From Amphritea atlantica (lineage in GTDB: Bacteria > Pseudomonadota > Gammaproteobacteria > Pseudomonadales > Balneatricaceae): 64,000 nucleotides of DNA. The notes beneath the pieces are model-generated. The model saw nothing but the letters and a program-made list of their open reading frames with translations, searched no databases and had not been told where the DNA came from. The stretch is taken from NCBI RefSeq assembly GCF_900111095.1, contig NZ_FOGB01000001.1, forward strand, positions 620,001-684,000, in the 5' to 3' direction. Made by a program: the position numbers and the translations under genes. Of the stretch, positions 17,457 to 25,832 are shown in pieces (position 1 is the first letter of the stretch; every line of letters starts with the position of its first letter).

Positions 17457-17585
17457 GCGCTGTTATTAAGTGTTGTTATTAAGCGTCGTCATAAGTGTTT
17501 GGCCACCTAAAATGCTGCTGCCACTGTCGATTTTTCTAACCACTAGCGAGTCGCGAAGCGCCGTTCTTGCCACTTTTTGAGCGCT

Positions 17586-18416
17586 TTACAGCTCAAAATA
17601 CCTCCCCGGTGTTTTTCCCAGTGCTTTGCGGAACATGGTGATAAAGGCACTCTGACTACTGTAACCCAGATCCTGAGCAACGTTGGCTACTGCATCCCCC
17701 TGGGCGATGCGGGTCAGAGCCGCCAGCAGGCGCACCTGTTGTCGCCACTGCCCGAACGTCATCCCCGTTTCCTGGCGAAAGTGTCGGGCCAGAGAGCGCG
17801 CGCTGGTGCCCAGCTCGGTTGCCCACTCATCTATTGAGCGCGGGTCGGCGGGGTTATCTCTCAGCCTGTGGGCGATCACAATCAGGGATTTACTTTTGGG
17901 ATGCGGCAGGTGGAGAGGGGCCTCAGGAATGGTTTTAAGCTGATCAAGAAACACCTGAACGATACGTCCCTGTGTGCCGTCCTCATCATAGAGGGTATCA
18001 AAGGAGACCATCTCCAGAATCAGCTCCCGCAACAGGGGGGTTACATGGATGACCTGACAGTGATTGGGCAGATCTCTGGAGGCTTCAGGTGCAATATAGA
18101 CATTGCGCATCTGTACCGGATGGATCGTGCGGGCATCGTGTTCGATAAAGGCGGGAATCCATACCGCCCGTTGCGGCGGTACTACCCAGTAGCCGATATC
18201 CCGGGCTGACACCTGAATCAGTCCGGCGGCGATAAACAGCAGTTGTCCCCAGCCATGGCTATGGTAGGGCGAATAAAATCCCGCTTCGTGGTCAGCTTTA
18301 CGGATCACGACCTGACGGGGAACGTGTTCCAGCCGATTGACCGGTTTTCCATCCAGGGTTACCCAGTGTTTGGGAATTTCAGGTAGCTCTGTCTGTTTCT
18401 CGATATAAGTTGGCAT
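17586..18416 (-). CDS. AraC family transcriptional regulator
   Basis: This 276-residue protein has an N-terminal cupin-type sensor domain (about 20-110; HSHGWGQLLFIAAG is the typical strand-loop) and a C-terminal double helix-turn-helix AraC domain (about 170-270). The second helix pair is seen in DLGYSSQSAFITMFRKALGKTPGRYF. It is divergent from an MFS transporter gene across 114 bases, the usual layout for an AraC regulator controlling an exporter, so the transporter is the likely target. The inducer is unknown. No strong ribosome binding site precedes its ATG. Confidence 0.87.
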   Translation of the reverse strand: MPTYIEKQTELPEIPKHWVTLDGKPVNRLEHVPRQVVIRKADHEAGFYSPYHSHGWGQLLFIAAGLIQVSARDIGYWVVPPQRAVWIPAFIEHDARTIHPVQMRNVYIAPEASRDLPNHCQVIHVTPLLRELILEMVSFDTLYDEDGTQGRIVQVFLDQLKTIPEAPLHLPHPKSKSLIVIAHRLRDNPADPRSIDEWATELGTSARSLARHFRQETGMTFGQWRQQVRLLAALTRIAQGDAVANVAQDLGYSSQSAFITMFRKALGKTPGRYFEL

Positions 18417-18530
18417 GCTTTATTGTATACGCCAGATTGGATCTTTTTTAAAGTAGCCTGAGAAATTAATTGAGTCATCAGGTCGGGTATTACTGCGTTG
18501 TTAAGAATGTCCGACTGTACAGGAGTCACT

Positions 18531-19718
18531 ATGTTGAACTTGATCCGTCGCCCGGAGTTATTTTTGTTTTTGCTGGCGGGCGCGATGCCCCTGTCGATGG
18601 GGGTGTGGATGGCATTGCTGAATAACTTCGCCATTGAGAAAGCGGCCTTTACCGGGGTTGAGATCGGTATTCTGCAATCTTTGCGTGAGATTCCCGGGTT
18701 TATCTCTTTCGGCGCGGTGCTGTTGCTGGTGTTGATGCGTGAACAGACCCTGGCTCTGGTATCGATGTTGCTTCTGGGGCTGGGGACCGCTGCCACCGGA
18801 TTTTTTCCCTCCGAGGTCGGGCTGTACTGTACTACCGTGCTGATGTCGATGGGGTTTCACTACTATGAGACCATGAATCAGTCGCTCTCACTACAGCTGT
18901 TCAGCAAGGAGGAAGCACCCCATCGCCTGGGTCAGATGGTGGCGATTGGCTCCTTTGCCAGCCTGGTGGCGTTTGCGCTGGTATGGCTGGCGTTGGATAT
19001 ATCCGGTTTATCGATGCAAACGGTTTATCTCCTCGGTGGTGGCGTTACTGTAGGCATCACTCTGTTCTGCTGGCTAGCATTTCCTCGCATGGAGGGAAAG
19101 GTTGAGCAGCATAAAAAACTGCTGCTACGAAAACGTTACTGGCTTTACTACGCGCTGGTATTTATGGGCGGTGCCCGGCGGCAGATCTTCATGGTGTTTG
19201 CCAGCTTCCTGATGGTGGAGAAGTTTGGTTTTTCTGCCGGTGAGATCTCCATCATGTTTCTCATCAATGGCGCTCTGAATATGGTTTGTGCGCCCAGGAT
19301 TGGCAAGCTGATCGGTTTCTGGGGCGAACGTAAGACCCTGACCATTGAGTATATCGGGCTGATTATCGTGTTTACTGCCTACGCTATTGTGTCAGATCCC
19401 TGGATTGCGGTGGGACTGTATATTGCCGACCACCTGCTGTTCTCTATGGCGATAGCGCAGAAAACCTATCTGCAGAAAATTGCTGATCCGAAGGATCTGG
19501 CTTCTACGGCAGGCGTCTCTTTCACCATCAACCATATTGCTGCAGTGGTGCTGCCTGCCGCCTATGGGGTGTTATGGATTATCTCTCCGGCGGCGGTGTT
19601 TCTCACCGGTGCCGCGCTGGGCGGGGTGTCGCTGATACTGGCGCGGATGGTGCCTGAGAAGCCTGCGCCAGGAGAGGAAGTGATACTGTTTTCGGGGAAA
19701 ATCGCAAACGCTTCATAG
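18531..19718 (+). CDS. MFS transporter
   Basis: This 395-residue inner-membrane protein has about 12 hydrophobic helices, the length and spacing of the major facilitator superfamily. The ATG at 18531 is chosen because AGGAGT lies at 18521-18526; an upstream in-frame ATG at 18498 lacks such a site. The cytoplasmic loop after helix 6 (PRMEGKVEQHKKLLLRKRYW) is basic, as expected. The divergent AraC gene probably regulates it. Substrate and direction of transport cannot be read from the sequence. Confidence 0.85.
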   Translation: MLNLIRRPELFLFLLAGAMPLSMGVWMALLNNFAIEKAAFTGVEIGILQSLREIPGFISFGAVLLLVLMREQTLALVSMLLLGLGTAATGFFPSEVGLYCTTVLMSMGFHYYETMNQSLSLQLFSKEEAPHRLGQMVAIGSFASLVAFALVWLALDISGLSMQTVYLLGGGVTVGITLFCWLAFPRMEGKVEQHKKLLLRKRYWLYYALVFMGGARRQIFMVFASFLMVEKFGFSAGEISIMFLINGALNMVCAPRIGKLIGFWGERKTLTIEYIGLIIVFTAYAIVSDPWIAVGLYIADHLLFSMAIAQKTYLQKIADPKDLASTAGVSFTINHIAAVVLPAAYGVLWIISPAAVFLTGAALGGVSLILARMVPEKPAPGEEVILFSGKIANAS

Positions 19719-20368
19719 GCTTCTGTAGCGGGCAGAGGCTTTATCCTGAGTGCTTGTTAGCTGGTTCACTCGTATAGGTTTGTAAAGCGACTTATCTGGA
19801 TGATTTTTATACGGCGCTGACGATCTGGGATAAAGCAGGGAAGAATTTCCTGTCCTTTTTCGTCTGCGTCATACTTTATTGTAACCATAGATACGGTGTT
19901 GAAGAGAGTGCTGTCCCTGTCCTGTCGGTCAGACCCAAATCGCTTCTATAAGGGGCCTGATGAATCGCATATTTTTCGGCGTTTCAGCTGGTATCCATAA
20001 GGAAACCAGGTTTTCCAACTATAAAATCCTGATTTCTCCAGCATCTTTTGTCTTTCTGAAACAGGCTCGTCTGACAATAAAAAAGTTCGAAATAGAGCGC
20101 TTTAATGAAGAAATACCCTGTCTCACTACAGCTGATTTTTTTCATAGTTAAGCAATTCATTAACTAACATTAATTTTATAAATATTTAACTAACTGATGG
20201 ATCTATTGTAGTTTCGAATAACGGCGAGGGGATATCAATGACACACTGACGATATCAAACAGTGTCACCCTTTAGCAGAAACAGCTCTCGAAGCTGATTT
20301 TTTTGAGCTAAAATAATTAATCATGATTATTTACATTAATTATTTAAGTCGCTCAATTTGGAGATAAA
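19719..20368. other. 650-base AT-rich intergenic region
   Basis: No convincing gene is present; a 63-codon frame at 19960-20151 is discussed as rejected. The right third is AT-rich and carries features likely to belong to the GntR gene downstream: two tandem 20-base units starting GATATCAA at 20231 and 20251, a TGACAC...GTGTCA pair (20239-20244 and 20262-20267), and a perfect palindrome at 20318-20329. Confidence 0.5.
20318..20329. promoter_or_regulatory. Candidate GntR operator palindrome
   Basis: TAATCATGATTA is a perfect 12-base palindrome. After one mismatched pair it extends by three more matched pairs on each side. Its end lies 39 bases upstream of the GntR start codon, in AT-rich promoter-like DNA, where an autoregulatory site would be expected. 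There is no experimental or comparative support here. Confidence 0.4.
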
Positions 20369-21115
20369 ATGGCTGAAATTCAGCGAAAGTACCGTAAACA
20401 GAAACTATCTGACCTCATTGTTGATGAGGTGAAGTCGATGATTGTTGCTGAAAAGCTGTTGCCGGGTGATCGCCTGCCTAATGAAAAGGATCTGATTGAT
20501 CAGTTTGGCTGCTCCAAAGGCACGGTCAGAGAAGCCCTGAAGGCGCTTGAGGTTGAAGGGCTTGTGTATACCCGTCCTGGCCCGGGAGGTGGGGCTTACC
20601 TTTCTGAAGTTGGAACTGAACCTGCCAGTAAGATGCTGCGAAACTATTTATATTTTAATCACCTTTCTGCGGAACAGATTTACCAGATGCGCAAGCTGAT
20701 TGAGGTTGAATTGGCGGTGTCGGTGGTTGGAAAGCTGACTCAGGCCGACTTTGAACTGCTTGAAGCGCATACCAATGCCTGTGCGACTCCGCCTGAGTCT
20801 GAAGATCAGCAGCGCAGCCAGAGAATCGCAGAGCTTGAGTTTCATAATGTGTTGTCTGATGCATGTCCAAATCCCTTGTTGAGCTTTATGGGGCGTTTTC
20901 TGAACGAGGCGCTCAGAGATCTGGTCGTGCTGAAAAAGTCTTATCAGATTGATGCTTACCAGTTTACTCAATCCAATGTTGATTATCACGAGCGTTTACT
21001 TGATGCCTATCGCGCAGAAGATGAAGCACAGGTGCGCAGGTTGATGGGTGAGCATATGTGCGAAGCTGAGGCGCATTTCGTTGCGTTGGACGGCAAAATT
21101 TCAAAAAAAATGTAA
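20369..21115 (+). CDS. GntR/FadR family regulator (FCD domain)
   Basis: This 248-residue cytosolic regulator has an N-terminal winged helix (about 8-78; LPGDRLPNEKDLIDQFGCSKGTVREALKAL is diagnostic, quoted by its parts LPGDRLPNE and GTVREALKAL) and an all-helical FCD ligand domain (about 100-230). FCD domains usually bind small organic acids, often with a metal. GGAG precedes the ATG by seven bases. It sits 131 bases upstream of the binding-protein gene of a full uptake-and-hydrolysis cluster in the same direction, so it is the likely local regulator, responding to the imported compound or its product. Confidence 0.88.
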   Translation: MAEIQRKYRKQKLSDLIVDEVKSMIVAEKLLPGDRLPNEKDLIDQFGCSKGTVREALKALEVEGLVYTRPGPGGGAYLSEVGTEPASKMLRNYLYFNHLSAEQIYQMRKLIEVELAVSVVGKLTQADFELLEAHTNACATPPESEDQQRSQRIAELEFHNVLSDACPNPLLSFMGRFLNEALRDLVVLKKSYQIDAYQFTQSNVDYHERLLDAYRAEDEAQVRRLMGEHMCEAEAHFVALDGKISKKM

Positions 21116-21246
21116 TACCCAGGGTATTCAGGTACCCAGCAAAAAGAGCTTGTTGAACAGGCCGGACAGAATAATAAGTAGTACATGAGAAGCTTTAAAT
21201 TAAGGCAAATAAATAGAAGAGCAATTAAACCTTAGAGGAAAGCAGT

Positions 21247-22437
21247 ATGAAAAAGATAATGTTGAGGAACGTCCTGATATCCGCAGTACTGTCGGCAACG
21301 AGCTCTCTTACGCTGGCTGCAGATGGCATTACTATCTACGGTGTAAAATCAGTGTCTGGTGCATTTGCCAGTTATGGTAAATACGCAGATATGGGCTCTA
21401 AACTGGCCGTAGAGGATTATGGCGATCTGTTGGGGCAGAGCGTCCACTATGAGACGATTGATACCGAGGGCAATGCGGGTAAAGCGGTGCGTAAGGTTCA
21501 GGAAGCGATCAGTCAGGACAACGCCCGCTTTTTTGATGGTGCAACGCTCTCTTCTACGGCGCTGGCTATCGGTAAAGAAGTTAACAAGGTTAATGGTGTT
21601 TTCATCACCCCGGCGGGTGCCGATGAACTGACCGGAAGCGATTGTAACATGTCTACTTTCCGCTGGTCTGTGCCGACCTATGGTGCTATCCGGCAAACCG
21701 TAAAACCGCTGATTGATAAGTTTCCGGAGAAAAAACGCTGGTACACCATCACACCTCAGTATGTGTTTGGCGAGGCGCTGTTGAACAATGCCAAGGCGGT
21801 ATTTGCCGAGGAAGGTATCGAACATGTTGGTAACAGTTATCACTCCCTGAAAGAGCAGGAGTTCTCCGGTTACCTCACCAACGCGATGGCGGCACAACCG
21901 GATGTTCTGTTGTTGCTGAACTTTGGTTCTCAGTCATCGAATGCGCTGCGCCAGGCTGTTAATTTCGGTCTGAAAAATCAGATGACCATTCTGGTCGCCT
22001 GGTCATCCGGTCTTGATCAGTTACAGGAGCTGGGTCCGGATATTGCCGAAGGCGTGTATTTCGGTGCGCAGTACTGGCACACCGTGGACACACCCATGAA
22101 CAAGGCGTTGGTTAAGCGGGTGAAAGAGGTTTACGGTATGAACCCTAACTACCCTCTGGCCGCTGACTATATCAGCACCACTGTGATTCTGGATGCGATT
22201 GCTAAGGCCGGAACAACCGATAGTGCTGCGGTTGCTAAAGCGCTGGAAGGAGCCACGTATGAAGGCCCAACCGGAAGCGAAGTGATTCGTAAAGCCGATC
22301 ATCAGGTTCTGAAAGACTACTATCTGCTGGAAGGTAAACCTGCCGCAGACATGGCCGATCAGGACGATTATGTCAATATCATCAGTTCTGGAAAGTCGTT
22401 TCCGGATGAATCAGCTCTGACGTGCAAGCGTAGCTAA
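21247..22437 (+). CDS. Amide/branched-chain amino acid-type binding protein
   Basis: This 396-residue protein has a signal peptide cut after about residue 24 (SLTLAADG) and a periplasmic type-1 binding fold of the LivK/AmiC/UrtA class. Its opening ITIYGVKSVSGAFASYGK matches the usual GPLSGxxAxYG ligand-loop pattern. It should capture the substrate in the periplasm and deliver it to the permeases encoded next. GAGGAAAG gives a strong ribosome binding site, fitting the need for excess binding protein. It is clearly longer than a typical LivK. The ligand cannot be named; the catabolic genes downstream suggest an amide, ureide or N-carbamoyl amino acid. Confidence 0.88.
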   Translation: MKKIMLRNVLISAVLSATSSLTLAADGITIYGVKSVSGAFASYGKYADMGSKLAVEDYGDLLGQSVHYETIDTEGNAGKAVRKVQEAISQDNARFFDGATLSSTALAIGKEVNKVNGVFITPAGADELTGSDCNMSTFRWSVPTYGAIRQTVKPLIDKFPEKKRWYTITPQYVFGEALLNNAKAVFAEEGIEHVGNSYHSLKEQEFSGYLTNAMAAQPDVLLLLNFGSQSSNALRQAVNFGLKNQMTILVAWSSGLDQLQELGPDIAEGVYFGAQYWHTVDTPMNKALVKRVKEVYGMNPNYPLAADYISTTVILDAIAKAGTTDSAAVAKALEGATYEGPTGSEVIRKADHQVLKDYYLLEGKPAADMADQDDYVNIISSGKSFPDESALTCKRS

Positions 22438-22448
22438 ATCAGTATTCG

Positions 22449-22469
22449 TATCCCGGTGATACCGGGATA
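22449..22469. promoter_or_regulatory. Intra-operon hairpin after binding-protein gene
   Basis: TATCCCGGT-GAT-ACCGGGATA is a perfect nine-base-pair stem with a three-base loop, 12 bases after the stop of the binding-protein gene and 32 bases before the first permease start. It has no T-tract, so it is not a simple terminator. It more likely stabilises the upstream mRNA or reduces downstream expression, as known for other binding protein-permease junctions. Confidence 0.7.
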
Positions 22470-22500
22470 CGGCATATATTCGTTGTGCAGGAGCGATCCG

Positions 22501-23358
22501 ATGAGTCTTTATCTGTTTCAGATACTGAATGGTGTCGGACTGGGGATGATCTATTTTCTGATTTCGGTTGGACTGACGATTATCTTTGGTCTTTTAAATT
22601 TTGTTAACTTTGCCCACGGTGCTTATTACCTGATCGGGTCATATCTGTGCTTTACCGTCGTAGCACTAACGGGAAATTTCTGGTTGGCTTTAGCCATAGC
22701 ACCTATTGCTGTAGCGATACTGGCCCTGATTACTGAAAGAATACTGATTAAACGCGCTTATCATCTGCCACACACTTATCACATTCTGATAACCCTTGGC
22801 ATAGCACTGATTATTCAGGAACTGACGATCTCAATCTGGGGGCCCATCGGTAAATCTGTCGCGGTGCCTGAGGCGCTGCAGGGGGTCTTTCAGATGGGGA
22901 ACTTTTTCTATCCGAAATACCGTTTATTCGTGATTCTGTTCTCGGCGGTTATCGCGTTTGCCCTTTGGTTGCTGCTTGAACGAACCCGGTTTGGCGCGCT
23001 GGTGCGAGCCGGAAGTGAGGATACTGAAACCGTTTCTTTACTGGGAACTCATATCCACAAACTGTTTTCTATTACCTTTGCGCTGGGAGTGGGTCTTGCC
23101 GGTCTTGCCGGTGTACTGGCTGCCCCGATCCGGGGTGTACACCCTTTTGTTGGTGTTGAGGTGCTGGGTATAGCCTTTGTTGTCGTTGTGATTGGCGGCA
23201 TGGGGTCGTTCACCGGGGCATTGGTTGGTGGTCTGATTGTCGGTCTGGTGCAGAGTCTGATGACAACTATCTGGCCGCAGGGTGCAAGCCTGATGATTTA
23301 TGGTGCGATGGCGTTTGTTATTTTGTTACGTCCATACGGTTTGTTCGGGAGAGCCTGA
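22501..23358 (+). CDS. LivH-type ABC transporter permease
   Basis: This 285-residue inner-membrane permease has about eight helices and the LivH-family opening GLTIIFGLLNFVNFAHGAYY. A second family segment, VLGIAFVVVVIGGMGSFTGALVGGL, is near residue 220 (parts: VVVIGGMGS and GALVGGL). The ATG at 22501 is chosen because CAGGAGCG lies just upstream; the frame extends to 22456 but would overlap the hairpin. It pairs with the LivM-like permease that starts three bases after its stop to form the membrane channel of the importer. Confidence 0.92.
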   Translation: MSLYLFQILNGVGLGMIYFLISVGLTIIFGLLNFVNFAHGAYYLIGSYLCFTVVALTGNFWLALAIAPIAVAILALITERILIKRAYHLPHTYHILITLGIALIIQELTISIWGPIGKSVAVPEALQGVFQMGNFFYPKYRLFVILFSAVIAFALWLLLERTRFGALVRAGSEDTETVSLLGTHIHKLFSITFALGVGLAGLAGVLAAPIRGVHPFVGVEVLGIAFVVVVIGGMGSFTGALVGGLIVGLVQSLMTTIWPQGASLMIYGAMAFVILLRPYGLFGRA

Positions 23359-23360
23359 TT

Positions 23361-24365
23361 ATGATGAAGCAGAAAAGATCATCGCTGCTTGGCGGGGTTA
23401 CTCTGGCAACCCTGGCAACGGTTATACTGATGCCTCTGTTGCTGCCTTCGGCAACTCTGGCAACCGAAATCCTTATTTTTGCGATGGCTGCACTGGCCTG
23501 TAATCTGCTGCTGGGGTATACCGGATTACTCTCCTTTGGTCAGGGAATTTTCTTCGGAGGCGGTGCTTATATCGCGTCAATATGCATGATCCACTGGAAT
23601 TTTGGCCTGCTCAGCGCTTTGCTCAGTGCGATGTTGGCTGGGGCGTTACTGGCGGGCCTGGTAGGGGCGTTATCTATTCGCCGTAAAGGGATCTACTTTG
23701 TCATGCTGACATTGTCGTTCTCACAGATGGCCTATTTTATCGCTTACAGTGTCAGTGACTGGACCGGCGGTGATAATGGTCTGCTGGATATTCCACGTCC
23801 TGCATTAACCCTGCTTGGATTTGAAATCAGTAACCTGGTATCAAGCGAGGCATTCTACGCCTTTGTCGCTACCCTGTTTATGCTGATCTTTATTTTTGCC
23901 CGCCGGGTTATCCATTCTCCCTTTGGCACAACACTGGTGGCCATTCGGGAAAATGAGAATCGTGCCTCAGCGGTGGGGTTCTCAACCAACCATTTCAAGT
24001 TACTGGCGTTTGTTATTTCAGGGGGTATCACCGGTATAGCCGGAGCGTTGTACGCGATGTTGCTGAACTTTGCTCCTCTCTCGAATATCGAGTTACAGAT
24101 GTCTGAGAACATACTGATCATGACCATCATTGGTGGCACCGGCTCGCTGTTTGGCTCTATTCTGGGGGCGGGATCAATCGTCTTGCTGGGTGATGTACTG
24201 TCATCTGTCTGGCCCCGCTGGATGATTTTGCTGGGTATTGCTCTGATTGCGGTGGTGCTGTTTATGCCTTCAGGTTTGTGGGGCGGCCTGGGTTCAATTG
24301 CTGATCGCTGGCGTGAGTATCGCCGCTCAAAAGAGCCGGAAGCGAAATCCCGGGAGGCTAACTGA
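23361..24365 (+). CDS. LivM-type ABC transporter permease
   Basis: This 334-residue inner-membrane permease matches the LivM family, with NLLLGYTGLLSFGQGIFFGGGAY near residue 45 (parts: GYTGLLSFGQ and GGGAY), the cytoplasmic ATPase-coupling loop around AIRENENRASAVGF, and IIGGTGSLFGSILGA near the C-terminus. It ends in a polar, basic tail. The stop overlaps the next gene's ATG by one base (TGATG), showing translational coupling with the ATPase gene. Confidence 0.92.
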   Translation: MMKQKRSSLLGGVTLATLATVILMPLLLPSATLATEILIFAMAALACNLLLGYTGLLSFGQGIFFGGGAYIASICMIHWNFGLLSALLSAMLAGALLAGLVGALSIRRKGIYFVMLTLSFSQMAYFIAYSVSDWTGGDNGLLDIPRPALTLLGFEISNLVSSEAFYAFVATLFMLIFIFARRVIHSPFGTTLVAIRENENRASAVGFSTNHFKLLAFVISGGITGIAGALYAMLLNFAPLSNIELQMSENILIMTIIGGTGSLFGSILGAGSIVLLGDVLSSVWPRWMILLGIALIAVVLFMPSGLWGGLGSIADRWREYRRSKEPEAKSREAN

Positions 24366-25120
24366 TGAACGATTACATACTTGAAACAGAAGGTCTCGGT
24401 TTACGTTATGGCGCTTTTGCCGCGCTGGGCAGTGTTGATCTGAAAATACGGCGGGGCTCAATCCATACGGTGATTGGTCCCAATGGCGCGGGTAAAACCA
24501 CACTGTTTCATTGCTTAACGGGAGAACGCAAGCCGTCCAGCGGCAATATTCAGTTTGCCGGCACAAATATTACCAGCCAGGCTGCGCATAAACGTGTCGC
24601 TGCGGGCATGTCCCGCTCATTCCAGATCACCAGCCTGTTTCAGAACCTGAGTGTGCATGAGAATCTGCGCCTGGCTGCTCAGGGAAGAGATGGACTGGGA
24701 GCCCTGTCGTTCTGGTATTCAGATCAGCATCGTCGTGAACATAGTGACAAGGCTGACGAAGTGATTGAACGGATTAAGCTGGGAGCGGTCGCGGATACCT
24801 GTGCCGGCGAACTTTCCCATGGGCAACAGCGAGTGCTTGAGGTTGGTATGGCACTGTGCAGCAACCCACAGATGTTGCTACTTGATGAACCGACATCGGG
24901 GATGGGGGTTGATGATATTCCAGTGATGACACAGCTTATTGCAGAACTTGGACGCGATCACACGGTTATGCTGATTGAACACAACATGCGCCTGGTGATG
25001 TCGATTTCAGACCGGATTACGGTGATGCATCAGGGCAATATCCTGATTGAGGGTGACCCGGATGAGGTGAGCGGTGATAAACGGGTTAAGAAAGCCTATC
25101 TGGGGGAGAGCGGATCATGA
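24365..25120 (+). CDS. LivG-type ABC transporter ATPase
   Basis: This 251-residue cytosolic ATPase of the branched-chain amino acid importer class has Walker A GPNGAGKTT near residue 39, signature ELSHGQQRVLEVGMAL near residue 148, Walker B LLLDEPTSGM, and a switch histidine in LIEHNMRLV. The signature reads LSHGQ instead of LSGGQ, a common variant in the LivG/UrtD group. It overlaps the permease gene by one base and the partner ATPase gene by four. Confidence 0.93.
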   Translation: MNDYILETEGLGLRYGAFAALGSVDLKIRRGSIHTVIGPNGAGKTTLFHCLTGERKPSSGNIQFAGTNITSQAAHKRVAAGMSRSFQITSLFQNLSVHENLRLAAQGRDGLGALSFWYSDQHRREHSDKADEVIERIKLGAVADTCAGELSHGQQRVLEVGMALCSNPQMLLLDEPTSGMGVDDIPVMTQLIAELGRDHTVMLIEHNMRLVMSISDRITVMHQGNILIEGDPDEVSGDKRVKKAYLGESGS

Positions 25121-25809
25121 AACTTGAGCTGAATAATGTTCACTCCTATTACGGTAAAAGCCATGTCCTTGAGGGGCTTTCTCTTGAAGTGGGCCCAGGC
25201 GAACTGGTTACGCTGCTGGGGCGAAACGGCGCCGGTAAGACCACCACGCTGCGCAGTATCGTTGGCATTGTTAAACCTAAGCAGGGTTCGATCCGGTTTA
25301 ACGATGTTGAGCTGGTGGGTAAAGAGGTCTTTGAGATCGCCCGTTACGGTATCGCACTAGTGCCTGAGCATCGGGGGATCTTCAGTCTGCTGAGTGTGGA
25401 GGAAAATCTTTCGATAGCGGTGCGGGCTGGCAGTCGCTGGAGCATGGCCGACGTTTATCAAATGTTCCCGCGGTTATATGAACGGCGAAAAAATGGCGGT
25501 AATGAGCTATCCGGTGGTGAGCAGCAGATGCTGGCCATGGCCCGGGCTCTGGTGAATAACCCGCAACTGTTATTGCTCGATGAGCCGACAGAGGGGCTGG
25601 CTCCGGTAATCGTTGATGAGATCGTGCGCATTCTTGAGCGCATCAGAGAAACCGGTGTATCGGTGTTATTGGTTGAACAGAACCTGGCCGTCTGTGAACG
25701 ACTTGCCGACCGGCACTATGTCCTTGAACAGGGAAATATTGTTTACAGCGGTACAGGTGAAGATTTCCGCCAGCAGGAAATTATAAAAGACCGCTATCTG
25801 GCGGTTTAG
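25117..25809 (+). CDS. LivF-type ABC transporter ATPase
   Basis: This 230-residue second ATPase of the importer has Walker A GRNGAGKTTTLR, signature ELSGGEQQMLAMARAL, Walker B LLLDEPTEGLAP and switch LLVEQNLAVCE. All are standard for LivF. Its ATG overlaps the LivG-like stop by four bases. With the binding protein, two permeases and LivG-like partner it completes a five-part importer, so no transporter component is missing. Confidence 0.93.
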   Translation: MKLELNNVHSYYGKSHVLEGLSLEVGPGELVTLLGRNGAGKTTTLRSIVGIVKPKQGSIRFNDVELVGKEVFEIARYGIALVPEHRGIFSLLSVEENLSIAVRAGSRWSMADVYQMFPRLYERRKNGGNELSGGEQQMLAMARALVNNPQLLLLDEPTEGLAPVIVDEIVRILERIRETGVSVLLVEQNLAVCERLADRHYVLEQGNIVYSGTGEDFRQQEIIKDRYLAV

Positions 25810-25832
25810 ACAACCGGCTTTCAGGATAATGA

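Noticed and set aside
19960-20151. A 63-codon frame with an AGGGG sequence just before its ATG.
   Set aside because: No family or signal is recognisable, base use is AT-rich like the surrounding non-coding DNA, and the gap otherwise looks regulatory. It may be real but I cannot support it.
21247-25809. Calling the importer a urea (Urt) transporter.
   Set aside because: The component set is the same for Liv, Urt and Ami systems and no urease or urea carboxylase gene is near, so a substrate-specific name is not justified.
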